Source: Paraburkholderia sp. UYCP14C
GTDB lineage: Bacteria > Pseudomonadota > Gammaproteobacteria > Burkholderiales > Burkholderiaceae
Direction: 5' to 3'
NCBI RefSeq assembly: GCF_004197395.1
Contig: NZ_SELS01000017.1
Location: 62,001-126,000 of the forward strand
DNA length: 64,000 nt
Shown: positions 36,723 to 44,457 of the stretch, in pieces
Layout: each line of letters begins with the position of its first letter
Position numbering within the stretch: position 1 is the stretch's first letter
Notes under the pieces: model-generated
Told to the model about the DNA's origin: nothing
The model's database searches: none
What the model saw: only the letters and a program-made list of their open reading frames with translations
Made by a program: the position numbers and the translations under genes

Positions 36723-37420
36723 GGGGCGAGCCTGCACGGGAGCCGACGCTAGCGCCCGGTTTCTTCGGCAAGGTGCGCACGCATGGCGATTTCGTCGGAC
36801 GGCGCTTGCCGGCCGAGTTCGTCTCGCGTTGGGATCAGGGCTTGCAGGAAGGCATGGTGCAGGCGCGGCAGCGCTTTGGCGCGCAGTGGCTTGAACTGTA
36901 TCTGAACGCCCCGGTGTGGTGTTTCGCACTCGGCGCGGGTCTGTATGGCCCGAACGCCTGGGCGGGCGTTCTGACGCCCGGCGTGGACCGTGTGGGACGC
37001 TATTTTCCGTTCACGATCGCGCAGCCGGTCGACGGCGTCGAACTCGCGCGGCGACTGGCCGATGCGCAAGCCTGGTATGACCGTTTGGTAGGGCTGGCAT
37101 TGTCGACACTGACGGCGGAATTCGGTCTCGACGGATTCGACGCGGCGTTGCAAGCCGAGAGCCTGTTCAGCGGGGATCGTGCATCGATGCCGTGGCGGCT
37201 CGCGATCCCCGATGCGGCCGACGGCGGATTCGCCGCGTTGCTCGAACAGACCGTCGCAATGGGACACGCGATCTGGTGGAGCGACGGATCGCCTGCGGTC
37301 GCGGCTTCGGCGAGAATTTCCGCGGGCGCGGCGAGCGGCTCGCAGTTCGCGAGTCTGCTCGATCTCGGCATGCAGGAGTGGGATGCGGTGATCGACGTGA
37401 TTGCGAACCCGGGCGCGTAG
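36719..37420 (+). CDS. tagF: T6SS post-translational regulator TagF (ImpM family)
   Basis: A 233-residue ImpM/TagF protein. ATG 36719 overlaps the tssM stop and gives APGFFGKVRTHGDFVGRRLP, the family signature, then FVSRWDQGLQEGMVQARQRF, VWCFALGAGLYGPNAWAGVL and SVDRVGRYFPF-like GVDRVGRYFPFTIAQPVDG. TagF proteins hold the system inactive until released, sometimes with the FHA protein. Here it stands alone rather than fused to PP2C, and the phosphatase is encoded separately upstream. It is the last core gene of the operon. Confidence 0.93.
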   Translation: MRGEPAREPTLAPGFFGKVRTHGDFVGRRLPAEFVSRWDQGLQEGMVQARQRFGAQWLELYLNAPVWCFALGAGLYGPNAWAGVLTPGVDRVGRYFPFTIAQPVDGVELARRLADAQAWYDRLVGLALSTLTAEFGLDGFDAALQAESLFSGDRASMPWRLAIPDAADGGFAALLEQTVAMGHAIWWSDGSPAVAASARISAGAASGSQFASLLDLGMQEWDAVIDVIANPGA

Positions 37421-37595
37421 CGCCGGCCTGACAGACGCGGCCGCTGCGGGCAAGGGTAAGCGTTTCAAATTGACTTCCCGTCATTCGTCTTTAAAGGATG
37501 AGGCTGTCATACGCCGGTTCGCGCCGGTGTTCGCCGACGGTCCGTGACGCGGCGCTGGCGGCTTCACCGCAACTCCTTTCCGCGGAGATCGCCGT

Positions 37596-38201
37596 ATGTC
37601 GCGTCTGACCCATTCGTCTTCCGCACGCCGCTTTCGAAGCGGCGTTCTGCCCACCGCGCTGTGCCTGCTCGCATTGCTGTGCACGGCCACGCGCGCGGCC
37701 GAGCCGGTCCTGAATGAGAAGGACATCAACGAGCAGGCGGTCACGCGCGCGCTCGAGCCTGACCAGTCGAGCGAGTCGGGCGACAACGTCGTGACGCGCG
37801 GCTTCGTGCTGTCGAACAAGGCGCCGTCCGCCGCGCCGCGGCCCGCGCCCGCGAGAAAACCTTCCGCGCAAATCCTCATTACGTTCGCCACCAATTCGGC
37901 CACCCTCACCGACAGCGCGAAGGCCGCGCTCGACAAGGTCGCCGGTGCGTTGCAGTCCGAGAAACTCGCGGCGTACCGGTTTCGCGTTGAGGGGCATGCC
38001 GATCCTCGCGGGTCGCCCGATGCCAACATGAAGCTCTCCGAAGACCGCGCGGCCGCGGTGGTCGACTATCTGACGCAGAAGGACGGCATTGCGGCCGAGC
38101 GGTTATCGTCGCTCGGCAAGGGCTCTTCCGATCCGTTGAACAAGCGCAATCCGACGGCGCCGGAGAATCGTCGGGTGACGATCGTCACGATCACGGACTA
38201 G
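37596..38201 (+). CDS. Exported OmpA-family peptidoglycan-binding protein
   Basis: A 201-residue protein with an N-terminal signal sequence (about 15-35, GVLPTALCLLALLCTATRAA) and no lipobox Cys at the cut site. The C-terminal OmpA-like domain (about 90-200) has ILITFATNSATLTDSAKAAL, FRVEGHADPRGSPDANMKLS and NKRNPTAPENRRVTIVTI, so the peptidoglycan-contact Asp and Arg positions are present. It lies 175 bases behind tagF in the same direction. It may stabilise the secretion apparatus in the periplasm, standing in for the missing tssJ; that is inference. Confidence 0.88.
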   Translation: MSRLTHSSSARRFRSGVLPTALCLLALLCTATRAAEPVLNEKDINEQAVTRALEPDQSSESGDNVVTRGFVLSNKAPSAAPRPAPARKPSAQILITFATNSATLTDSAKAALDKVAGALQSEKLAAYRFRVEGHADPRGSPDANMKLSEDRAAAVVDYLTQKDGIAAERLSSLGKGSSDPLNKRNPTAPENRRVTIVTITD

Positions 38202-38222
38202 GCGTTTGCGAGGTTGCCGCCG

Positions 38223-39176
38223 ATGACACGTTATCGCGTGTTTAGCGAGGTGGCGACGAGCGCGGTGCTGCTGTTCGCGTGCGTCGCCACGATCGCGGTC
38301 GCCGCCGGTCCACAGGCCTCGAACCATGCCGCCGATGCGTCGCGCGCATCGGACGCGCGGCCCGTGCCCGCGGCGGTCGATGACGACACCGGGGCCGTGC
38401 GCGTGCCGCTTGCCCAGCTCGCCGCCGCATTGGCACCCGATGCGCGCGTGCAACTGTTCACCGTAACGGACCAGCCCGGCCTCTATGTGATGCAGGCGGC
38501 CAGTCTCGAGCAACAGGGCGCCATGTTCGCGCGCGTGGTGGCATTGCTCGAACGGCGCGACATGCCGCGCGACCGCGTGGTGTCGGCGGCGGCCATCGCG
38601 GCTCACGCGCGCCGCTTCGGCACCGATCCGACCGGACTGACTGCGGGCAACAACTTCAGCACGACGGAGTTGACGCACTTCTTCGAAGTCGCGCGCGAGC
38701 AGGGCGTGGTGCTGAACCAGGGCGAGCGCACGTTGCAGACGATTCTCGTGCGATGGCGCCTGATTCGCGACGAGCAGGGGATCTGGAAAGCGGCGAGCCC
38801 ACACGATTTTCTGATCACCATTCCTGGCCTCGGCCGCGCCCCGGGCGGCGAGACGATCGACGCCACAGTCAGGGCCGCGATCCTCAGTCACGAATTGGGC
38901 CATTGGCAGTACTTCTCGGACGGCGCGTACGCACATGCGTGTCGCGCGTTCTGGTGGCAGGTGCTGAGCTACGAGGAACGCGCGGAGTTGACCCGGCAAC
39001 TGGAAAACCTCGGCTACGACCCGAGCGACCGGATCGTGATCGACGAGATGCAGGCCTACTTGCTGCATACGCCCGCGCGCTATATGCCGATCATCGACAC
39101 GCCGGGACCTGGCGGCATCGATGTCGCCAAAGTGCGGACGCGCTTGCAGGAGGCGGTCGCGAAAGCGGGCGGATAA
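38223..39176 (+). CDS. Exported HELGH-motif protein, putative zinc metallopeptidase
   Basis: A 317-residue protein of no family I recognise. ATG 38223 has GAGG 9 bases ahead; TTG 38214 is a possible start. A signal peptide (SEVATSAVLLFACVATIAVA) precedes an Ala-rich segment. The C-terminal half has AAILSHELGHWQYFSDGAYA near residue 220-238, an HExxH zinc motif, and IVIDEMQAYLLHTPARYMP near 275-292 with a Glu/Asp that might be the third ligand. Upstream, EQGVVLNQGERTLQTILVRW is well ordered. It lies 21 bases behind the OmpA-like gene. A periplasmic peptidase linked to cell-wall or T6SS work is possible but unproven. Confidence 0.7.
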   Translation: MTRYRVFSEVATSAVLLFACVATIAVAAGPQASNHAADASRASDARPVPAAVDDDTGAVRVPLAQLAAALAPDARVQLFTVTDQPGLYVMQAASLEQQGAMFARVVALLERRDMPRDRVVSAAAIAAHARRFGTDPTGLTAGNNFSTTELTHFFEVAREQGVVLNQGERTLQTILVRWRLIRDEQGIWKAASPHDFLITIPGLGRAPGGETIDATVRAAILSHELGHWQYFSDGAYAHACRAFWWQVLSYEERAELTRQLENLGYDPSDRIVIDEMQAYLLHTPARYMPIIDTPGPGGIDVAKVRTRLQEAVAKAGG

Positions 39177-39243
39177 AGAGGACGAAGCGAGGAGGACGAA
39201 GCGAGCTGCGTGAACGGCGCGGCACACGCTTTCGAGGTGACGC

Positions 39244-39795
39244 ATGACGGATTACGCAGAACTCAACCGCATCTTGCCGCGTTTGTCGAGCGCACATGCG
39301 GCCTCCGCGTTCAGCGACGAGATCGCACCGCTGCTGGTGGATCTATGGGCAGACGACTATGTCCGGCGCGTCGCAACGTGCGAATTGCTCGAAACGTCCG
39401 TGGGCCAGTTTTCATATCTGTTCGACATGTCGAGCGAGCGCCTCGTCGCGGCGTGGGGAATCAGTCGGGGAAAGAGTACGGTGCCGCGCAAGGAAATCGC
39501 GACGCGGATGCGCGGACATCCGCTCGCCAACGGCGGGACCTACCACCGGGGACACGCCATTCCGCACACGCTCGGTGGTTCGACCGATATCAACCTCGTG
39601 CCGCAGTTGGGCAAGATCAATTCAGGGCCGTTCCAGGCGTTGGAACGACTCGCGGTCAGTCATGCGGGAGCGCTTTACTTCACCTACTGGCTGTACGGAC
39701 CGGGCAAGAGTCAGGTGCCCGTCGGCGTGGAGCAGGGGCTTCTGATGCCGGGGGCGACCGCGTGCACGTTCAGGCTGGCGACGTTCGGGAATTGA
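39244..39795 (+). CDS. Putative DNA/RNA non-specific (NUC1-like) endonuclease
   Basis: A 183-residue protein without signal peptide. The core YHRGHAIPHTLGGSTDINLV with PQLGKINSGPFQALERLA (about 100-136) matches the active-site block of NUC1/EndA-type nucleases: the RGH histidine as general base, the LGG turn, NLVPQ and the metal-binding Asn in KIN. The N-terminal 90 residues are not recognised. It starts 67 bases after the HELGH gene. Its place behind a T6SS operon makes it a candidate nuclease effector, but no immunity gene is visible next to it. It may instead be a housekeeping or defensive nuclease. Confidence 0.65.
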   Translation: MTDYAELNRILPRLSSAHAASAFSDEIAPLLVDLWADDYVRRVATCELLETSVGQFSYLFDMSSERLVAAWGISRGKSTVPRKEIATRMRGHPLANGGTYHRGHAIPHTLGGSTDINLVPQLGKINSGPFQALERLAVSHAGALYFTYWLYGPGKSQVPVGVEQGLLMPGATACTFRLATFGN

Positions 39796-40048
39796 CGCAT
39801 TCGGACGCATACGCGACGGTCCGCACCGCGCGCCATGCACGGTGAATAGACGAATCAGCCGCGCGGATTTTGAAAATCGTTCTGATCCGCGCGCGATTGC
39901 CCGGCACGATGTCGCCCGTAGTCTTTTTGAAAGCAGCGCGCCGCAATTGGGGCAAATACGTTGCATGTCCGCCAGCGTCGGTTAACCCCTCGACGAATCG
40001 GACCGTCTACGATAGACAGTACCGCAGACACCGACGTAACGGACCCTG

Positions 40049-41074
40049 ATGATGCCATCCGATCGCCGTTTCCTCGTCATGCTGGCGTCAGCCTTGCTGC
40101 GCGTTCGCGTTGGCGGCGCATTGGCGCTGTTCGCGTCGATGCTGCCGCTTGCCCACGCGGAGCTGGTCGTCGCGTTCGCCGAGAGTCCCGTGACGGTGAT
40201 TCGAGGCGCGTCGCTGTATCGGACGGGCGAGGGCGCCAAGCTGCGCGACGACGACATCGTCGAAACCGACGCCGGCAAATCCGCGCAGCTCGAAGACAGT
40301 GCGGGGACGCTGATCGCGCTCGGGCCGCAGACGCAAGTACTGCTCAAAACGCCGGCGCAGCCGCAAAACGCCGCGGCGGGACCCTTGCGGATCACGATGC
40401 TGAGCGGCTGGCTCAAGGTCGCCTGCAACGTGAGCACAGCCGCCCAACCGCCGCTGTCGATCGAGCTTCACGGCCTTGACATCAAACCTGCCGTCAATGG
40501 TCCGTGGTCGGTCGTCACGATGGCTACCGCCGAGCGCGCCGCGGTCTTCGCGGAGTCCGGCGACGATGCGATCGTCGTCGTTCGCGCTCCTGCCCAGGCG
40601 CCGAAACTGACCTTGCACGCGGGCCAATATCTCGAACGACATGCCGATGAGCCGCTGCGTGCGCAGCCCCGGCCGTCCGCGGAATTCATCGGCACGATGC
40701 CACCGGGCTTTCGGGACGCTCTCGTGGCGGTATCCGGACGGCTGGCGAGCAGGCACGAACTTGCAACACCACTGCGCGCCGTCGATTACGCCGACGTCTC
40801 CGACTGGCTCACGAGCAACGTCAGCGAGCGCGCCACCTTCGTCAAACGCTTCGTGCCGCGCCTGAAAACGCCTGCCTTTCGCGCGCAGGTCGATGCCCAT
40901 CTGGACGTTCTGCCGGAATGGCGGCCGATCTTGCATCCGCCGCCGCCGCCGCCGCCGCGCTCTGCGAGCGAGCCACCCAAAAAGCCAGCGCAAGCGCCGC
41001 CGCCAGCGCGTCCGCAATACGGCCCCGGATCGATCTACCGGGACAAACCCACGGACGAAGACACACATCATTGA
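40049..41074 (+). CDS. Exported FecR-like domain protein
   Basis: A 341-residue protein with a signal sequence (VRVGGALALFASMLPLAHAE). Residues about 40-200 resemble FecR: VTVIRGASLYRTGEGAKLRD, DDIVETDAGKSAQLEDSAGT, LIALGPQTQVLLK, and MLSGWLKVACN, a pattern of beta strands typical of FecR domains outside siderophore signalling. The C-terminus is Pro-rich (eight prolines in a row near residue 295) and ends in DEDTHH. A Paraburkholderia-type accessory protein of a signalling module is likely: the next genes are a haem-binding sensor and a kinase. Its role is not known. Confidence 0.7.
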   Translation: MMPSDRRFLVMLASALLRVRVGGALALFASMLPLAHAELVVAFAESPVTVIRGASLYRTGEGAKLRDDDIVETDAGKSAQLEDSAGTLIALGPQTQVLLKTPAQPQNAAAGPLRITMLSGWLKVACNVSTAAQPPLSIELHGLDIKPAVNGPWSVVTMATAERAAVFAESGDDAIVVVRAPAQAPKLTLHAGQYLERHADEPLRAQPRPSAEFIGTMPPGFRDALVAVSGRLASRHELATPLRAVDYADVSDWLTSNVSERATFVKRFVPRLKTPAFRAQVDAHLDVLPEWRPILHPPPPPPPRSASEPPKKPAQAPPPARPQYGPGSIYRDKPTDEDTHH

Positions 41075-41130
41075 CATACCCTGCACCACCAGGCGTTGAC
41101 GCCTTTGCACACCATTTGCGTGGAGCCGCC

Positions 41131-42009
41131 ATGAACCTGTCGTTGACTCTGAAGTTCAATCTCGCCTTCCTCGTCGTGTTCGCCGCGGGATTCGCCGCGA
41201 CGGGTTTCGTGGCCGACCGGGTGTTGCAGGAAAACGCGGTGCAGACAACCGTGCGCGACGCGAGCCTGATGATCGAAGCCGCCACCGCGGCGCAGAACTA
41301 TACGTCCGAACAGGTGACGCCGCTGCTTGCCACGCAGATCAAATACGCGTTCGTCCCGCAGTCGATCCCCGCGTATTCCGCCGTCGAGAGCCTGCTCGCG
41401 ATCCAGAAGAAGTTTCCGGGCTTCTCGTACAAGAGCGCGATGCTCGATCCGACCAATCCGCGCGACCGCGCCACGGATTGGGAAACCGATGTGATCCGGC
41501 GCCTGCATGACCATCCCGAATTGCCCGAACTAATCGGCGAACGCGCGACGCCGTCGGGTCCGAGCCTTTACATCGCGCGGCCCACCCGCATCGACTCGGC
41601 TGCCTGCCTCGAATGTCACAGCACGCCCTCGGCGGCGCCGCGTACGATGATCGACAAGTACGGGCCGGCGAACGGCTTCAACTGGCCGCTGCATGAAACG
41701 ATCGGCGCGCAGGTCGTGTCCGTGCCGATGTCGTTGCCGCTTGGACAGGCGCACAGCGTCTGGCGCACGTTCATGCTGTCGTTCGCCGCGGTGTTCGGCT
41801 GCGTGCTGATCGCGCTGAACCTGATGGTGCATTTCCTCGTGACCAAGCGGCTCAAGGCCTTGTCGCGCGCGGCCGACGAAGTCAGCCTCGGCAAGCTCGA
41901 CACGGCGTCGTTCTCGACCCGGGGCGGTGACGAGATCGCGTCGCTTGCCGTGTCGTTCAACCGCATGAAAACGAGCCTCGTCGAAGCGCTGCGGATGCTG
42001 GGGGCGTAA
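41131..42009 (+). CDS. Membrane sensor with DUF3365 haem-binding and HAMP domains
   Basis: A 292-residue protein. ATG 41131 follows GGAG by 5 bases. Membrane helix 1 (about 8-28) and helix 2 (about 212-232) flank a periplasmic DUF3365 (Tll0287-like) domain. That domain carries the c-type haem motif CLECH near residue 160 with the preceding YIARPTRIDSAA and the later GANGFNWPLHE-like PANGFNWPLHETIGAQVVSV. A HAMP segment (VTKRLKALSRAADEVSLGKL) ends the protein, with no kinase or cyclase domain attached. It probably senses redox state or a gas and passes the signal to a separate partner, plausibly the kinase 40 bases downstream. Confidence 0.85.
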   Translation: MNLSLTLKFNLAFLVVFAAGFAATGFVADRVLQENAVQTTVRDASLMIEAATAAQNYTSEQVTPLLATQIKYAFVPQSIPAYSAVESLLAIQKKFPGFSYKSAMLDPTNPRDRATDWETDVIRRLHDHPELPELIGERATPSGPSLYIARPTRIDSAACLECHSTPSAAPRTMIDKYGPANGFNWPLHETIGAQVVSVPMSLPLGQAHSVWRTFMLSFAAVFGCVLIALNLMVHFLVTKRLKALSRAADEVSLGKLDTASFSTRGGDEIASLAVSFNRMKTSLVEALRMLGA

Positions 42010-42049
42010 GCTGGCATGATCGGCCATGCGGCCCTCGATCGGAACGCGA

Positions 42050-43507
42050 ATGAGTAACGAAGCAACGCCTGCGCAGATTGGCAAGTACCGTATCGACCGT
42101 GTGCTGGGCACGGGAGCCATGGGCGTCGTCTATCTCGCGTTCGACCCGCACCTCGAACGACCGGTGGCGCTGAAAACCGTGCGTCGCGAACTGCTCGCCA
42201 GCGAGGACCGCAGCGGCGACATGCTGCAGCGTTTTCGCAACGAGGCGCGCGCGGCCGGTCGGCTCGCGCATCCGAACATCGTCACGGTCCACGATTTCGG
42301 CGAAGACGGCGACACGGCCTACATCGTGATGGAGTACGTCGCCGGACATGGCCTCGATACCTTGCTGGTGCCGGGCCACCCGCTGCCGCTGTCCGAGGCA
42401 TTTCACTGGCTTGCGCAACTGCTCGCGGCGCTCGCGTATGCGCATGAAGCCGGCGTCGTGCATCGCGACATCAAGCCTGCGAATCTGCTCGTCACGGCGG
42501 CGGGGTTGCTGAAGGTCGCCGATTTTGGCGTCGCGCGCGTCGGCTCAGCCGCGACTTCGTCCGGGTGGATGATCGGCACGCCGAGCTACATGTCGCCCGA
42601 GCAGTTCGAGGGCGCATCCGTCGATGCCCGTGCGGACCTGTTCTCGGCCGGCGTCGTGCTGTACCGGATGCTGACCGGCCGTCAGCCGTTCGTCGGCTCG
42701 CCGGCGACCATCAGGCAGAAGGTCATCAAAGATACGCCGGCCCGGCCCTCGGAAATCGTCTCCGTGTTGCCGCCGGCGCTCGACGCGATGGTCGCCCGGG
42801 CGCTTGCGAGGCGCCCGGAAGACCGCTTCGATTCGGCCGCGCAATGGCTCGCGAGCTTGAGGTCGTTGGCCGCCTCAACGGCCGCGGCCGACGATGACCG
42901 GACCATCGTGACGCCGTCCGCCTATTTGTCCGCGTCCTCGTTCTCGCCGGCGCTTGCGACGGGCGGCGGCAACCCACCCATGCCTGTGCCTTCGGCGCCG
43001 CAGGGTTGGCCGCCTGAGGTGCTCGCGCGCATCGAACGCCAACTCGCGATCCATATGGGCCCGCTCGCGAGTCTGCTGGTGCGACGCGCGGCCACCCAGG
43101 CGAACGACCTGCCGGCGCTCGGCGCGCAACTGGCGGCGGTGTTGCCGGACACGGCACGGCTCGAATTCGAGCGGGCGTTCGCACGCTTGACGGCCGGCTT
43201 GCCCGAGATGTCGATGATCACGTCGGCAGCGCCGGGCGCGCGTGCCGCGACGGCCACGGCAAAGGTATCGGCTGTCTCGCCGGCGACCGCCACAGGCACG
43301 CCAACGGCCAGTGCGATCGATCAGGCCAGCATCGATGCCGTCGCCGTCAAACTGGCCGTCTATCTGGGCCCGATCGCGAAGATGATCGCCACTCGCGAGG
43401 CGCGGCATGCCGCGAATTTCGACGAGTTCGTGCAGCGGATCGAAGCGTGCATCACCGACGCCGAGCAGCGCCGTCGATTCAGGCACGATGTCGATTCATC
43501 CGGTTAG
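42050..43507 (+). CDS. Soluble Ser/Thr protein kinase with duplicated C-terminal domain
   Basis: A 485-residue protein starting at ATG 42050 (MSNEATPAQIGKYRID). The kinase domain has LGTGAMGVVYLAFD near residue 20, VALKTV, catalytic VVHRDIKPANLLV near 137, ADFGVARV near 157 and GTPSYMSPEQFEG near 175, so it looks fully active. Two related C-terminal units follow: IERQLAIHMGPLASLLVRRA (about 325) and VKLAVYLGPIAKMIATREAR (about 430), each ending in a helical xRxxF segment, as in DUF8082-type kinase tails. No membrane helix is seen. It probably acts downstream of the DUF3365-HAMP sensor; T6SS proteins are possible substrates. Confidence 0.88.
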   Translation: MSNEATPAQIGKYRIDRVLGTGAMGVVYLAFDPHLERPVALKTVRRELLASEDRSGDMLQRFRNEARAAGRLAHPNIVTVHDFGEDGDTAYIVMEYVAGHGLDTLLVPGHPLPLSEAFHWLAQLLAALAYAHEAGVVHRDIKPANLLVTAAGLLKVADFGVARVGSAATSSGWMIGTPSYMSPEQFEGASVDARADLFSAGVVLYRMLTGRQPFVGSPATIRQKVIKDTPARPSEIVSVLPPALDAMVARALARRPEDRFDSAAQWLASLRSLAASTAAADDDRTIVTPSAYLSASSFSPALATGGGNPPMPVPSAPQGWPPEVLARIERQLAIHMGPLASLLVRRAATQANDLPALGAQLAAVLPDTARLEFERAFARLTAGLPEMSMITSAAPGARAATATAKVSAVSPATATGTPTASAIDQASIDAVAVKLAVYLGPIAKMIATREARHAANFDEFVQRIEACITDAEQRRRFRHDVDSSG

Positions 43508-43556
43508 CGTCACGAATCGAACGCTGCCACACGAGTTTATAAAGGGGGTAAGGAAG

Positions 43557-44330
43557 TTGAACCACGGTCTGCAGATGTTCGACCTAAGCGGGCGTCGCGC
43601 GCTCGTCACCGGATCGAGTACCGGTATCGGTTATGCGTTGGCACAGGGACTGGCGGGCGCCGGTGCCGAAGTCGTGCTGAACGGCCGCAACGAAGCGCGC
43701 CTCGCGGAAGCGGTGAGCCGTCTGCGCGACGCGGGGGCGAACGTGCATGGGCGATGTTTCGACGTGACCGCTCCCGAAGCGGTGGAAGCGGCGGTGGCGC
43801 AGATCGAACGCGAGATCGGCGCGATCGATATCCTCGTGAACAACGCCGGTATGCAGCGTCGCGCGCCGCTCGAGCAGTTCTCGCACGCGCAATGGGAACA
43901 GCTGATGAAGACCAACGTGGATAGCGTGTTTCTGGTCGGACAGGCGGTCGCGCGGCACATGATCGCGCGCAAGCGCGGCAAGATCATCAACATCTGCTCG
44001 GTGCAAAGCGAACTGGGCCGGCCCAACATCGCCGCTTACACCGCGAGCAAAGGCGCGGTGAAGATGCTGACGAAAGGCATGGCGATCGATTGGGGTCAGC
44101 ATGGCATCCAGGTCAATGGCCTCGGCCCCGGCTACATCAAGACGGAGCTGACCGAGGCGCTCGTCGACGATGAAGCCTTCAGCAACTGGCTGGTCAATCG
44201 CACGCCATCGCGGCGTTGGGGCGATGTGCAGGATCTGGTCGGCGCCGCGATCTTCCTCGCGAGCGGCGCGTCGGACTTCGTCAATGGTCACATTCTTTAC
44301 GTCGATGGCGGCGTGACGGCCACGCTTTGA
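43557..44330 (+). CDS. SDR dehydrogenase, gluconate 5-dehydrogenase-like
   Basis: A 257-residue classical short-chain dehydrogenase. TTG 43557 is chosen because AGGGGG stands 8 bases upstream; ATG 43575 is the alternative start (MFDLSGRRALVTG). It carries the Rossmann motif TGSSTGIGYALAQGLAGAG, NNAG in DILVNNAGMQRRAPLE, the catalytic Ser (ICSVQSELGRP) and YTASKGAVKML with the Tyr-Lys pair. It ends in FVNGHILYVDGGVTATL. The family interconverts gluconate and 5-ketogluconate or related sugars with NADP. It is not obviously linked to its neighbours. Confidence 0.9.
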   Translation: MNHGLQMFDLSGRRALVTGSSTGIGYALAQGLAGAGAEVVLNGRNEARLAEAVSRLRDAGANVHGRCFDVTAPEAVEAAVAQIEREIGAIDILVNNAGMQRRAPLEQFSHAQWEQLMKTNVDSVFLVGQAVARHMIARKRGKIINICSVQSELGRPNIAAYTASKGAVKMLTKGMAIDWGQHGIQVNGLGPGYIKTELTEALVDDEAFSNWLVNRTPSRRWGDVQDLVGAAIFLASGASDFVNGHILYVDGGVTATL

Positions 44331-44457
44331 TCGATCCAATTCGCGAATTCTCTTTCTGACAATTGTTTGCATAAATTCAGAGCGCGACGTATTGGTGCTG
44401 ACGTTCGACCCGTCATAAGGTAGTGCGTCCTCATTTACGCACGAGCGCACCGAACCT

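Noticed and set aside
39770-40058. Three short minus-strand frames, one beginning MQRICPNCGAL like a zinc ribbon
   Set aside because: The frames overlap one another, none has a ribosome site, and the Cys pair stands alone; an immunity gene for the nuclease could not be supported.
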